Part shown: piece by piece, positions 27,101 through 41,239 of the stretch | How the letters are laid out: every line of letters begins with the position of its first letter | How positions within the stretch are numbered: position 1 is the first letter of the stretch | NCBI GenBank assembly: GCA_905160935.1 | Contig: CAJHZI010000447.1 | Span: forward strand, 1,925,001-1,989,000 | Source: Enchytraeus crypticus | Taxonomy: Eukaryota; Annelida; Clitellata; Enchytraeida; Enchytraeidae | Direction: 5' to 3' | Length of the DNA stretch: 64,000 nucleotides | Program-made: the position numbers and the translations under genes | The notes under the pieces: model-generated | Told to the model about the DNA's origin: nothing | The model's database searches: none | Seen by the model: the letters and a program-made list of their open reading frames with translations, nothing else

Positions 27101-27599
27101 CTTTCACTGTTTTAGGAACTTTGTTTGTAAGATTTTACCAATATTTTCACTGTTTTGAATAGATCTTGTCTGCTAACAAACTTAAATTGATTATACCCCA
27201 TACAATGTGATAGAAGTTTCAGAATATATTGTAGTCCTAAAACGTAGTTGCTAGTTTAACTTTAATTTATCATATTAAGTTATGAATCATCATTTATCAT
27301 ATTAACTTATGAATCATCATTTATCATATTAAGTTATGCAATAAATAAAGCATGTAGTGCTTTAACCTGTTGTATGCAGTAAGTGTTAATGGTTTTACGC
27401 TGATCAGTTCAAGGGCCTATGCATTAATCAGTCCATGGGTCTATGCATTAATCAGTCCATGGGTTTATGCATTGATCAGTTCATAGGTCTATGCATTGAT
27501 CAGTTTATAGGCCTATGCATTGATCAGTCCATGGGTCTATGCATTGATCTGTTTAATCAGTTTATGAGTCATGTACTGATTCTTCTTTGGTGAGTCGGT

Positions 27600-27659
<60 letters not shown>

Positions 27660-30600
27660 GATCTCGGCATATGCAAAAAGCACACTCAAAAATTCATGAA
27701 AAGACGGAGTAACGTGAAATATTACATTTTATTGAGAACGATAGATAATCGTAAATGTTTCTTCAGTATGTAGATATTAAACATTCATGGATAATTAGTT
27801 TGTTCTACGTTTAAAGTTAATTATCTTTAAACGATCATTTCTATAGCACTGTCATATCTGTTGGCCTGACTTGGATATCGAGAGATTAATCGCATCTTTG
27901 CTGCTGATAGTGCCTATTGCCGGCTATTTCCTATACACAATTTTCCTTTCTGAGGTTCTAGGGAATATCCATATGATGTTGATTGACCTGTACTTTGAAC
28001 TCCGGCTACTTGCTACCTAGGATATGAACATTACGCCCTACTCCTCCCCAGATATGGTATAGTCTGTCTGTATACAAAACTCAACGAAGTGTCAAAATAT
28101 TTCGCTACATGAACATGGATATTTCGGCAAAATAGAACCTATCAGTCTGCCGAATTTCATTACAAAGAATCCCGGCCACATTAGTTTAAAAATCTACGGA
28201 CATTAAGAAGATAAGGTATCCAATTGCGGATCAGCATGTGCGGGGTTCAAACCCCGGGTTCGCCTTTTGCTGATTTCGCTTTCGAGAGATGAATCTGACG
28301 TTAACATCAGCTTTGCAGCTTTTTAATAAAATTAGTGCGACATACGCTAAAAAATTTTTTGTTGTACTCTGATATACATTTACTTCATTTTTCCTGTACA
28401 TTCGCTTGTGCTGTGTATATTAACCAGAATTAAGTAGAAGCTTGTAATCGGGCATGTGTTGTGTATATTAAAAACTGCTGCACACGAGGGTGTCCATTGT
28501 AAAGAACTCAGCTCCTACAGTACTTGAGAATCGCTTTTGTTGTGAAATCATGAGTTGACTTGAATGGAATTATGTTTGATTCTGTTAAGATCATGATTTA
28601 ACTTTACTGTATCTAGCGGCTCCTGTTTTGTAGAAGATCAACAACAGTCTATACTTGTACAATATGCACTAGCTGGATTTGTATTCACGCCAATGGATTT
28701 TTAGATGCCTACTAAAATTGAACCTACAAATTTCTAAAATTGATTTTTGACGTTGAGCGAAGTTAATCAAAACTTCGTAGGAAAAAAAAAAAAAAATGTA
28801 CGCTTTTCATAGTAGCCTATTTTCCCGTGTTGACTTAAGTATTTCCCAGAAAATGCAATTTATTTAATTTATAGTATTTTCCGTGGTGGTTTTAGTACAT
28901 CCCTTGTTGGATCTGGGAGACTTGAAAATGGACTAAGTTCTGACAATTGGACGAGTTCGTTTAGAAGTAGAACAACGCAGATATTGAGGATGCCATTGGA
29001 AAGTACCTGAACTATTATATCTATCCTTGAGACTAAAGGATAGATATTTTTGTATATAAAATAGTTTTAGGCTGCTTTAATATGTAGTAGAGGAGAGTCT
29101 TAGTGATCGGATAAATTTGTTGATTGATGGAGCGATCTGTAGCGTGCTTGACTTTCCTTCTATTTCTTTTCGTGCCTTTCTTTTCTACTGTACCTTCTGT
29201 TGCCTCCTTTATAAGTCGTTCTCACTGAGCCTGTACGACTGTGCTTCTGATTCAATATTATCGCGTTTATGACCGGCTTATGAATGTTTATTTTATTCAT
29301 CTGTAAAAGAAAATTAAAATTGAAGTCGAAATCATTCAAATACGCAATCCAAATGTATTTTTGTATATAAAATTTTTATAATATACTGGGTGAGTAAAAA
29401 AGAAGACCCATTTATGAATATCTCAGACTGTTGTTAATATTTTTGTATCAAACTTTTACTAATTACTAAGGGACTAATTTTTCATGGGATGGCCAATTTT
29501 CATACTTTTTAATGTATAGATTGGCCAGTCATGCAAGTTTCAGCAGAGCAGCCCGCTACTTTTTATACCTAATTCAATATAATTAAAAATAGGTTCGCAA
29601 TACATGTAAGGTCAGAATGCACTTTATTGACGAGAAGGTAAATGTGAACTCTCAGTATTACGTTAATACTGTGCTTCCAGAGCTGTTTGATGATTGCTAT
29701 GCTCTTCTATAAAATGGTTTCATCTTTCAGTAGAACGGTGCTTCGGCTCATGCGTCTCGTCATGCACAGGAATGGATCAGCGAGAGAAACCCAGATTTCA
29801 TCAAGAAGAATGAATGGCCTCCAAACGCTCCCGATCAAAATCCTCTGGATTACTATGTCTGGGGAATTATGCTGCATTTCTATTAGACACACCAGTCTAA
29901 ATCCTAAAAGCATAACAGAACTGCTGGAATTGCTACAATCAATCTGGGAAAGACTGTATCAAGCTGGAATCAACAAGGCTTTCCTAGAGTTCTGAAAGCG
30001 ACAGCTGGTGGAAAGCACATCAAATTGTCGGTAGTGCTAGCGGCTATACTGGTTCTGGATTTATTTGAACCACCTCACCAGCCCTTTTCAGGACAAAATA
30101 AAATGTAATTTTTATGTACAGGACATTCAAATTATAAGGGGTTGCTCTGCAGAAACTTGCATAATTGGCCCATCTATATAATAAAATGGATAAAAATTGG
30201 CCAGCCCAAAATGAATTAGTCCTTTAGTAATTGGTAAATATTTGATATGAAAATATTAACAATAGCTTAAGATCTAAAACCAAAAAAAACTTTCTTATTG
30301 ACCACTCTATTGTATGGATGTGAAACATGGACCTTAAGGAAGGAAGATATTAGGAAACTGGAGGCATTGGAATTGTGGATTTGGAGAAGAATGGAGAGGA
30401 TTAGCTGGACTAAAAAGGTTACAAATGAGGAAGTTCTGGATAGAATTGATACAGATTGGTAGCTGATAAATGTATTAAGAAATAGGAAAACGAGTTGGAT
30501 AGGACACATCTAAGGGGGGAAGGTCTATTATTAAAGGTCATAGAAGGTAGAATGGAAGGGAAAAGAAACAAGGGCAGGCCGAGATTAGGTATGTTAGATG

Positions 30601-32048
30601 ATTTAGAGACCCACGCATATGTAGAAATGAAAAGGAAAGCGGAAGACAGAGAAGAGTGGAGGCGTTATATACCATGGACTTGCCAGTAAGCAGTGCTCTA
30701 AGAGAGAGAGAGAGTCTAAGGTATTCACACTATTTACATGAGTATTCAGATTTTTTTACTCACCCTGCAAATGTTATTAAGTAATAATTATTAAATAATG
30801 TAGTAACATAATTATGTAAATATAAATATTGATAATATTTTTCTTGTATATGTCACTATTGTTTTCAAGAGGTTGCATAAATAAATCATAAATTATTTAT
30901 AATATTGTTAATATTACAGTTTGGCGTATTATACAAGGTTTTGTGTTGTTAAATACTAAAAAATCATCAGCGGAGTAGGATTAATTTTTTACAAGTTGTA
31001 CATTGCACAATGAATTGCAATGCAATTTCAGTTCAGCGCTTTGAACTGAAGCTTTTTACCCGGTCAATAGTCTCTTTAGATGCAAAAAATAATTTTTAGT
31101 AGAATTCTTGGCTTCTCTTCAATCAGTTTTATTTTACATTCAAACTGTAGAACGATGCTTTGTATCTCTAAGGCTGCCTTATTGTCGAATGACATTGATC
31201 CATATGACTCTGCCTATTTACGCTACAATACATAGTCGCAACGAGAAGAATTTCTAAAAACTATCTTCGAAACATGTCTACAATGAATGGATAGCACGTT
31301 CTCTTTTAATATGATTTTTAGTTGATTTATGATTGCTAACTGTGTTTAATATGATGTTTCCGGTGTTGTTTCCCGTGGCGCATGAAGAACAGACTAATCG
31401 TAAACTCCACGTCTCGTAAGAGGTGACACTAAGAAAGACCCGAAGAAAGCTAAGGGAAACTACCATAAAAGTCATATTATTTCTAAGCTATAGGCTACTT
31501 TAAAGCGTGGACATGGCATAGCCTTTTGTGAAGAGATTAACTTGTTGATCGAAGGTGTGATCTGTATAGAGGGTGACTGCAGACTTTGAATGGGAATACG
31601 TACCTTGGACCTGTAAGCTGGCAGAATACGAGAGGAGAGAGAGAGAGAGATATAGAGAATATGATATTCCTGTTGGATTCTGTTTTAGTATGATTTTCAA
31701 TGTTGTCATTTATAGAAGGCATGCTGCCGTAGGTCTCGAGTTAAGGTCACAGGGTGGTCGTGTGTTACAATGATTCAGAAATATTTTAAATCTGCACTGT
31801 AGAGCATATATTATGCACGCTAGTGTTACTTAACTCTTTGGCTGTATTTGATTTATTGATTTGTTAATTGTTAGATTAATGATTGATATTCAGGGCAATT
31901 ATAATGAAGAGACCAGTACGCTATGTTGACTTGGTGAAGAAGATACAGCAGATGTATTGTGGTCATACAATGCTTATGGAATGTACTATATCAGCTGATC
32001 AGCAGGTACGTGTGTCTGTATGGTTGTGAGAGAGAGAGAGGGATAGAC

Positions 32049-32080
<32 letters not shown>

Positions 32081-35000
32081 TAAGAGAGAAAGAGAGAAAG
32101 AGGGAGAGACATAGAGAGAGTTCCACTAGATCAGACACAATAAACCTGGCTGAGTAGACCTCGAACCGAAAAAAGCTAAAACCTAGTTAAACCTCATTTT
32201 TGCTGTCTTGAAGGCATATCAGTGATGAAACCAGCACTGGATTCGAATCTTGCACTTACTCCTTCTTAGTCAGAAACCAAATCGATATGCTACTGGTTCT
32301 GTTTACCTGTAGTTTTCATTATTATTGTTATTGTTGTTTATCTGTTGTTTTCAGTGTTGTTGCTATTGTTGTTGTCGTCGTCGTCGTTGTGTTTGTTATT
32401 ACAGATTTTTTAATGGATAGCCAATCAGGGGACCTAGACCAAGTTATGGATCTGTTGTTGTTGTTGTAGATAGTTGCACAAATAGCCAATCAGGGGACCT
32501 AGACCAAGCTATAGATCTGTTGTTGTTGTAGATAGTTGCACGGATAGCCAATTAGAGGACAAAGACCAAGCTATAGATCTGTTGATGTTGTTGTTGTTGT
32601 AGATATTTGAACGTATAGCCAGTCAGGAGGAGCTAGATGAAGCTATTGATCTGTTGTTGTTGTTGTTGTTGTAGATATTTGCACGGATAGCCAGTCGGTA
32701 GGAGCTAGATGAAGCTATTGATCTGTTGTTGTTGTTGTAGATATTTGCACAGATAGCCCGTCAGGAGGAGCTGGACGAAGCTATAGATCTGTTGCTGTTG
32801 TTGCTGTAGATATTTGCACGGATAGCCAGTCAGGAGGAGCTAGATGAAGCTATAGATCTGTTGTCGTTGTTGTTGTAGATATTTGCACGGATAGCCAGTC
32901 AGGAGAGCTAGACGAAGCTATAGATCTGTTGTTGTTGTTGTAGATATTTGCACGTATAGCCAGTCAGGAGGAGCTAGACGAAGCTATAGATCTGCTCGAC
33001 AGACGCTCCAGTAAGCGCAGTCTGTACATTCGCCTCATCGACGCCGCCTCCCTCCCCGCCTCCATCCCTCCTGGTCAGCTCAGGGACTTGTTCCACGGTG
33101 ACGGCAGACCCAATTCGGGGGCTGTGAGGGGCGGTAGAACGAAGCGGCCCACAGATTCGCCCCCTCCAGGCACGATGAGCCCCTCGTCTCCCCCAGACGG
33201 TCGAGGTCATCAGCTGTTGAGAACAACGTCTCAGGGCTCAACGGACAGCGACGGGCAGTTCATCCCGGAAACACATTCGGCCAGTTTGGTATGTGTGCTT
33301 CTGTGCTGTGATAGCGTTGAGTTGTAGTCTGTGACTGCGACTGGGTGTGCTGTGATAGCGTTGAGTTGTAGTCTGTGATAGCGGTTGGATATGCTGTGAT
33401 AAGGGTTGGATGTGCTTTGATTGGGGTTGGGTGTGCTGTGATAGGGGTTGGGTGTGCTGTGATGGGGGTTGGGTAGACTGTGATAGGGGTTGGGTGTGCT
33501 GTGATAGGGGTTGGGTGTGCTGTGATAGGGGTTGGATGTGCTGTGAGAGGGGTTGGGTGTGCTGTGATAGGGGTTGGGTGTGCTGTGATAGGGGTTGGGT
33601 GTGCTGTGATAGTGTTTGGGTGTGTTGTGATAGCGTTGAGTTATAATCTGTGACTGCGATTGGGTGTGCTGTGATAGCGTTGAGTTATAATCTGTGATAA
33701 CGATTGGGTGTGCTGTGATAGCGATTGGGTTATAATCTGTGACTGCGATTGGGTGTGCTGTGATAAGGTTGTCTTATAGTTTTATTTCTAAAAGGTTCTA
33801 GAAGGGATGTGTAAGTTACAATTTGCTAAATTATCGAATACACTATAATACTCATTTCTATACGTAATACCCAAGATTGATTTATCGAGAACATTATGCA
33901 AATGAATGAATCTTTTTTATAATCACGGAGACTCTAATTTTTTAAATCTTTGCAAAAACATCTATTGAAGTAAATTCAGTTCCGCAATTTAGGCAAGTGT
34001 TGCTTTCTTACTAGTTATATGGTTATTAACTTTTCAGGTGATTGATTGATTTCGTAGATGCAGAGATTAGCGAGCACTAATTCTACGAGTCAATCGAGTC
34101 TCGATGGATACGGAAACAACGGCTCCCATCAACGGTCAGTCACTACCTACTCAGGGGAGAAACTTTATCAAACAATCGATCACTCAATGACTCACTCAAT
34201 CAAACAATCCATAAGTATAGTTATAAAGTGCTACTCTGTGCAAAATGTTATAGTAGTGCTAAATGGACAATGAACGTCAAGTAGCCAAGGCCATTACGGT
34301 TGTATTGACTAGATCTCTGTGTAATTTGAGCTACCAAATAGCCTAAAACATATCAATCATACCACATGGCTACAGTCTCTGCACTGTCGTAACTGCATCT
34401 ATTTTTAACTTGTTATGCTGGTTTAGTGGTTTAATTGGCTGGGTGGTTCAAATTGTTTTAAGTGATGTACGTAGACTAATTTAAAATTTAATGTTTATAA
34501 TCGCACTTATTTGAAATCATCAGATAGGAATTATTATTATTATTATATATTAAATGAAGTTAATTCCGCTTATTAAAAATATTATACTAAAGATTTTAGC
34601 CAGCTGTTTTAGTGGTATTTAATTGTAGTGCTTTCGGGTTAATTTACTAAGATTACTTTCACTTTAGTTGGCTCTGTCTAGCTCCCATTGGCTTGTAAAA
34701 ACGCTCAAAGATAGTTCTGTGGCTCAAGGAGCATTAATTTCTGACACTAGAATGTTCTCGTGCTTGCTCGAGTGCTGCCTGTGTGTGGTGTGTGTTGTAC
34801 AGCCTGTGTGTGGTGTGTGTTGTGCAGCCTGTGTGTGGTGTATGTTGTGCAGCCTGTGTGTGGTGTGTGTTGTGCAGCCTGTGTGTGGTGTGTGTTGTGC
34901 AGCCTATGTGTGGTGTGTGTTGTACAGCCTGTGTGTGGTGTGTGTTGTACAGCCTGTGTGTGGTGTGTGTTGTACAGCCTGTGTGTGGTGTGTGTTGTAC

Positions 35001-38000
35001 AGCCTGTGTGTGGTGTGTGTTGTACAGCCCTGTGTGTGGTGTGCAGCCTGTGTGTGGTGTGTGTTGTAGGTTGAGCGGAGGTAAGACGGTCGCGCCGCCT
35101 CGCACCGGGCACAAGGTGGGAGCGGGAACGTTTCCTAGAGCTGGTTCTAACATACAAGTTGTAGATATCAGCAGAGGTTAGTGCGCGATCTGGTAAAGAT
35201 TGGCACACTATAGGAGCGATTATGTAATACTTACACTTCGTGAGTTAAGAAAAAATTGATGATTGTCTAATTGAAACTTAGCACAAGTGTTTTCCTAACA
35301 GCTGACCATAGCAGATATGGCGGTAGGAATTTGATGCATTCTGTGTTATGTAGTGAAGTGAAGCCCTTTTAGCACTAACTTGCAGGTTAAAGTCGATGTG
35401 TAAAGAACTTTGTCTCTCTTTGTAGAGCAATATTTACTAAAATGTTGTGAACTTTTGATCTACACCTGTTGCTGATAGGGCTGGGCAGGTGATTGATAGA
35501 AACAAAACACTGAAGATGTCTCCAATAACAAAGTTCAGGAAATCTCGAACTCTATCTTCTATTATATAACGATTGATTGATTCAGTATTTGACTGATAGA
35601 TTGATTCTTTCAATGTTTGACAGACTGATTGATTGTTTCAATGTTTGACTGATTGATTGATTGTTACAGTGTTTGACTGAATGATTGATTGTTACACTGT
35701 TTGACTGAATGATTGAATCAATGTTTGACTGATTGATTGATTGTTTTATTGTTTGACTGATTGATTGTTTGTTTCAATGTTTAACTGACTGATTGGTTGA
35801 TTCAATGTTTGACTGGCTGGTTGATTGTTTCAATGTTTAACTGACTGATTGATTGATTCAATGTTTGACTGGCTGATTGATTGTTTCAATGTTTGAATGA
35901 ATGATTGTTTCAATGTTTCCTGATTGTTTCAATGTTTGACTGACTGATTGATTGCCTGATTGTTTCAATGTTTGACTGACTGATTGATTGTTACAATGCT
36001 TGACTGATTGATTGATTGTTACAATGCTTGACTGATTGATTGATTGTTTCAATGTTTGACTGATTTATTGTAGATCAAGCTCCAGCTAACACGTTTCCTC
36101 GCAGTCGTCAGACACCATACTGTGATGACGTCACAAGGGGTCCGGGCCCCCCACACGATGGGGTGAGAGAATTAGGCGGAGTGGGTGGTCGACAAATGTC
36201 TGAATACAGTAGATCTCAGAGCAGCAGTAGTAGTGGTATAGGCAGCATAGGCAGAGACTCTGGTAAATATTAAATCAATCCTTCTGTAAATCAATTGTAT
36301 TCATATTTTTAATTGTATTTAATTGTAATTTAAAAATTGTATTTAATTGTATTTTAATATTTTGTAATTTGTATTTTCAACACTCTTTCCATAAATCAAT
36401 GATATTATGATAATTTTGATTTGATACTATCTATTCTCTCACTCTAATGTGCTGTCAAGTGGCAGATCTAAAATATTCCTATTCACAGTATGCTTTCGTG
36501 CTCCTTAAAAGGCACTCCATAGATCAATAAGTTTATTAGTTCACAAAAGGCTATGCCTTATTCGCAGTTTCGCACCTTATGCAGTCGCTAACGTGGAAAA
36601 TATACGGCTTCTACGATGAATTCCCTTTTGCCTTCCTCCGTTTGCGTTCTACAGTATGTTATCAATATTATGTAGCATTAAATTTCCGACGGTGAGCAAT
36701 GAATATTCTTAATGAAATGATTCACTGATGTGCTGAGCGGAGATCAATTGACAAGTATTGTGTGGACAGTTTTAGGGGCTCCGCTGCACTGGAAGAAAGG
36801 CAGGATATTGGGCTCAGGAGCTTTTGGTCAGGTGTTCATGTGCTACGATGAGGACACGGGCAGAGAAATGGCCGTCAAACAAGTTCATATCTTTAGAAGT
36901 GATACTGAAGAAATGTCAAAGGTCTGGAGATGTCTATTTCTGTTTCTATTATATTTTCTTCTCTCTCTCTCTTTGTTTCGTTGTCTAATGTTCTTCAAAA
37001 TGACACGTTCAAATTACATATTTCTACTTCAACAATGTAAAGTGCTCATTAGATATTTCTAGTACAACACTGTATCTATTGAGCAATTTAAGCCCATCGT
37101 AAAGGTTTAGCCTTTCAAGATCAGACCTTATGGTGGATGACTTTGATCTTTGGAGGGCAGTTTTCTATGTCTTGGTATCCATATGTTAGTCTGCTGTTAC
37201 GGAGTGTATTGCATTTGCTACGAGGAGTTTATAGTATTGTACCGGGGTTGATCAATAAGTAATGAGAAAAGCAGACAGAACAACGAATCTGAATAAAAAT
37301 TGTTTCATAGTTTTTTAATATAATCTCAAAACTTATCACATTTTTCCCTGCGACGTTCAAGTGTTTTTACACTGTCCAGGAAGAATGATTCATGAAGTCC
37401 TCAAACTAGTTATCTCTGGCATGGATGACATTGTCGTCGCTGTCAAAATCTGTCCACGAAGTGATTCTTTTAGAAATCGAAACAGATGGAAGTCAGAAGA
37501 GACCAAATCTGACGAATATGGCGGGTGTTGTAGCAATTCGAAGCCGCACTCATCAGTAGCAGCCTTTGCAACAGCGGAGGTGTGAGCAGCGGCATTGTCC
37601 CGATGAAGCAGAACACCTTGACGAAACTTTCCTCGTCGTTTTTCCTTGATAACTGCGCGAAGGTTTCTTATTGACTCTGCAAAGTAGATACCTGTAACAG
37701 TCTTTCGTCGCTCGTCAATCTTCAGAAGACCTTCAATGTCTCAAAATACGGATGCCCTAGCTTTAGCTCCTGTCGGTGAAGTGACCTTTTCCACTCATCC
37801 TCTCCAGTTTTGTCTCCGGATCAAAATGGTAAGCCCACGTCTCGTCCTACCTCGCTGGAATTCATCTGCCCTCCTATAGATTGTAGCCTGTGAAGGGGTA
37901 TTGTCCCCTAAAGCTCCTTCGTGTCCAATGCCATCCCACTTTGTTTCATATCCTTCAAATGTAAATATCTAATAACGCACGCTTTCTTTTTTATTCATTG

Positions 38001-41000
38001 TTTACTGAGACCTGAGCAGACATCTTTCGAATGGTTGCCTAGCAACCACTGTGGCTTTACCCACTTGACTATTCTTTAAAAACTTTTTTCTTACGAAGTC
38101 AGCAGAAATAATATTTTTGTGGAGGACATCTATTCCTCATGCTTTTCTCACTTCCTGGGCTCGCCCTCCCCTGACATCGCTTTCGAGTGAGGAAACTGAC
38201 GTTAACCTTAGCTTTACTAGCTTTTACTTCTCACTACTTATTTCTAAACCCTCGTATGATAAGGTTATTGTATTGCTAGGAGGTGATTGCATTATATTGT
38301 ATGTCAGTGCTATTGTATTGCTAAGAGATGATAGCATTGTATTGTATTATAAAGTTATTGTATTGCTAAGAGGTGATAGCATTATATTGTATTATAAAGT
38401 TATTGCATTGCTAGGAGATGGTAGCATTATATTGTATTATAAAGTTATTTTATTGCTAAGAGATGATAGCATTATATTGTATTATAAAGTTGTTGTAATG
38501 CTAAGAGGAATAGTATTATATTATATGATAGAGTTATTGTATTGCTAGCAGGTGATAGCAATACAATAACGTATTATAACTTATATTACTTATTATAACT
38601 TATATAACTTATATTACTTATTATAACTTATATTACTTATTCTAACTTATTTATTATATTGTATAATAAAGTTATTGTATTGCTAGAATATGTTAGCATT
38701 ATATTATATGATAGAGTTATTATATTGCTAGGGGATGATAGCATTATATTATATGATGGGGTTATTATATTGCTAGGAGGTGATAGCATTATATTATAGG
38801 ATGGGGTTATTGTATTGCTAGGAGGTGATAGCATTATATTGTATGATGGGGTTATTATATTTCTAGGAGGTGATAGCATTATATTATATGATGGGGTTAT
38901 TATATTTCTAGGAGGTGATAGCACTACGTAAGGAGATAGACATGTTACAACATCTGCACCATGCTCGTATTGTTCAGTACTATGGTAGTCAGGATGACAC
39001 GTCTATACTTTCCATATTCATGGAATATATGCCTGGGGTAAGTTTGTTAAATATTTGGCCGCTTTCTTAGGCTTTCCTAGACTGATGAAAGCTGGTGGCT
39101 TGTTGGCATGTTGTTCAACAGCGGATATAGGTGCAGGGTTCAAATCCAGTGCCTTCCCGTGACTGACATGATATCTATCAAGAAACTGACGTTTAACTGG
39201 GTTTTAGTTTTTACGTTTAAAAATTTACCCATTAGTAGTCCAACCCTATTTGAAAATAATTTTAATCTGTAGATTATGGATCTTTTTGAAATTTAATAAT
39301 TTATTTCATTCTCTCAGCTAATCTCCAAGAGCACTTTGTTGAGACTAGAGCTGTTTTGTAAATTCCTCAATACTGTTGGGTTTTTGTAAATGAAACCTAA
39401 TTCCGTAGTTGTCTTGACGAATTGTTATTGAATTTCCTTGAGAGTTCTGAGAAAATGTAAGAATTACATCCTTACTTTATGATATTGCAGTACTGATGCT
39501 GAATAAAATAAAAAGATACTTAAAGCATTAAATTCTTTTCTTTTTGTATCCTTTGATAATAATCTCTTATCATTTCATGAGGAATATCTTGAATAACTAT
39601 ATCTATTAGGCTATTAGGCGCTCTTTCGTAATAAGAATCTGATATTACATAATGATATAATGACGTAATAGTATGACTATCCTTTTTAATCAAGTTGAAG
39701 ACTTATAATTGACGATGAATTGTCTTAGCGATTGAGTGGAATTAAATACAACAGCACAACAATACAGTAACATCACAACGTTCAGTATCATACTACTGCA
39801 ATTTATTAACTTTTACAGTGCAATTCATATAATACGACACAATTCATTTAATATGATAATTTCGTATGCTCCGACTCAATTCGTATAATATGGTTCTTAT
39901 AGTACTCATATTAAATAATAATCATAGCAGTATATTTAATACTCTATATTTTATTTTATTTTATTTATCCTTAATTCTCTATATTTTATTTGCATATTTT
40001 ATATGTGTAGAGCAGTGTAATGACCTAGGATCATATGACTGATGTGTTGTATATGTATAGGGCAGTGTATTAGGATCATATGACTGATGTATTGTATATG
40101 TGTAGGGCAGTATAATGACTTAGAATCATATACTGTTGTGTTATGTGTTGTATATGTGTAGGGCAGTGTAATGACCTAGGATCGTATGACTGATGTGTTG
40201 TATATGTGTAGGGCAGTGTAATGACTTAGGATCATATGACTGATGTGCTGTATATGTGTAGGGCAGTGTAATGACCTAGGATCATATGACTGATGTATTG
40301 ATGTGTTGTATATGTGTAGGGCAGTGTAATAACTTAGGATCATATGACTGATGTATTGTATATGTGTAGGACAGTGTAATGACTTACGATCATCTGATGT
40401 ATGTGTATATGTGTAGGGCAGTGTAAAGGATCAGATCAAGCAGTACGGACCTCTGACAGAGAATCTCACTCGCCGCTACACGCGGCAGGTCCTCGAAGGG
40501 CTGATATATCTGCATCAACAGTTCATTGTTCATCGAGACATCAAAGGTTTCACTGACTTCCTCGTGTCAATTGACTTATAATAATAATAATAATAATAAA
40601 GGTCCGTTTCCTCACACAAGGATGATGTCAGGGACTTTTCTCTAGTAGCATTGTTAAACATTACTTTGTTAAATTTAATATTTGTCTTTTGAAGTAAAAC
40701 AATTTCACTTAGCATATTTCTTTTTTTATTAAATACTACGCATTTGAAGAGTTGTTAATGTTCCTTAATCGTCAGCACTTGGGACCCAAACACTACGTAA
40801 GGTTTGATTTTTTTCTGTATCTGGTGTTTTACTAAAAGATAGAAACAACTTGTTCCTGATCAAAGGTTGATCTCTTGCTCATCTAAATGCACTTCATTAA
40901 CTGAACGGGTTCTAGTGGAGTTTAGCGTAAAGTCTGCCTTTACCAAAACTATGCTTTAATTAGTGTAGCCAACTATCCTTTATCTTGAGCAGAAATACAT

Positions 41001-41164
41001 GGCCACTGAAGTGAATTTGCATTGCTTTACTTAGCATGTACTTGATCACTTCGTACATGTAAGCACTTGCTCAGGGTCGATTGAGCAAGAACTGAGGAAA
41101 CCAACGGGAAGCCATCTCAGAAGCTGTATTATTTCGAAGCAATGGGCTACATATTGCTTAGGAA

Positions 41165-41239
<75 letters not shown>

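Noticed and set aside
33410..33646. 78-codon cysteine/tryptophan-rich open frame (CCDRGWV repeats)
   Set aside because: Translation of the minisatellite after exon D; no start context or conservation, and it lies in an intron.
34668..35208. Overlapping open frames of 100-150 codons on both strands (CVWCVLCSL and HTPHTGC repeats)
   Set aside because: Produced by the 25-bp minisatellite before exon F; only the end, from 35070, is coding, in the MAP3K frame.
35575..36072. A CRISPR-like array of regularly spaced repeats
   Set aside because: Spacers are not unique, the unit is a simple degenerate tandem repeat in an intron of an animal gene.
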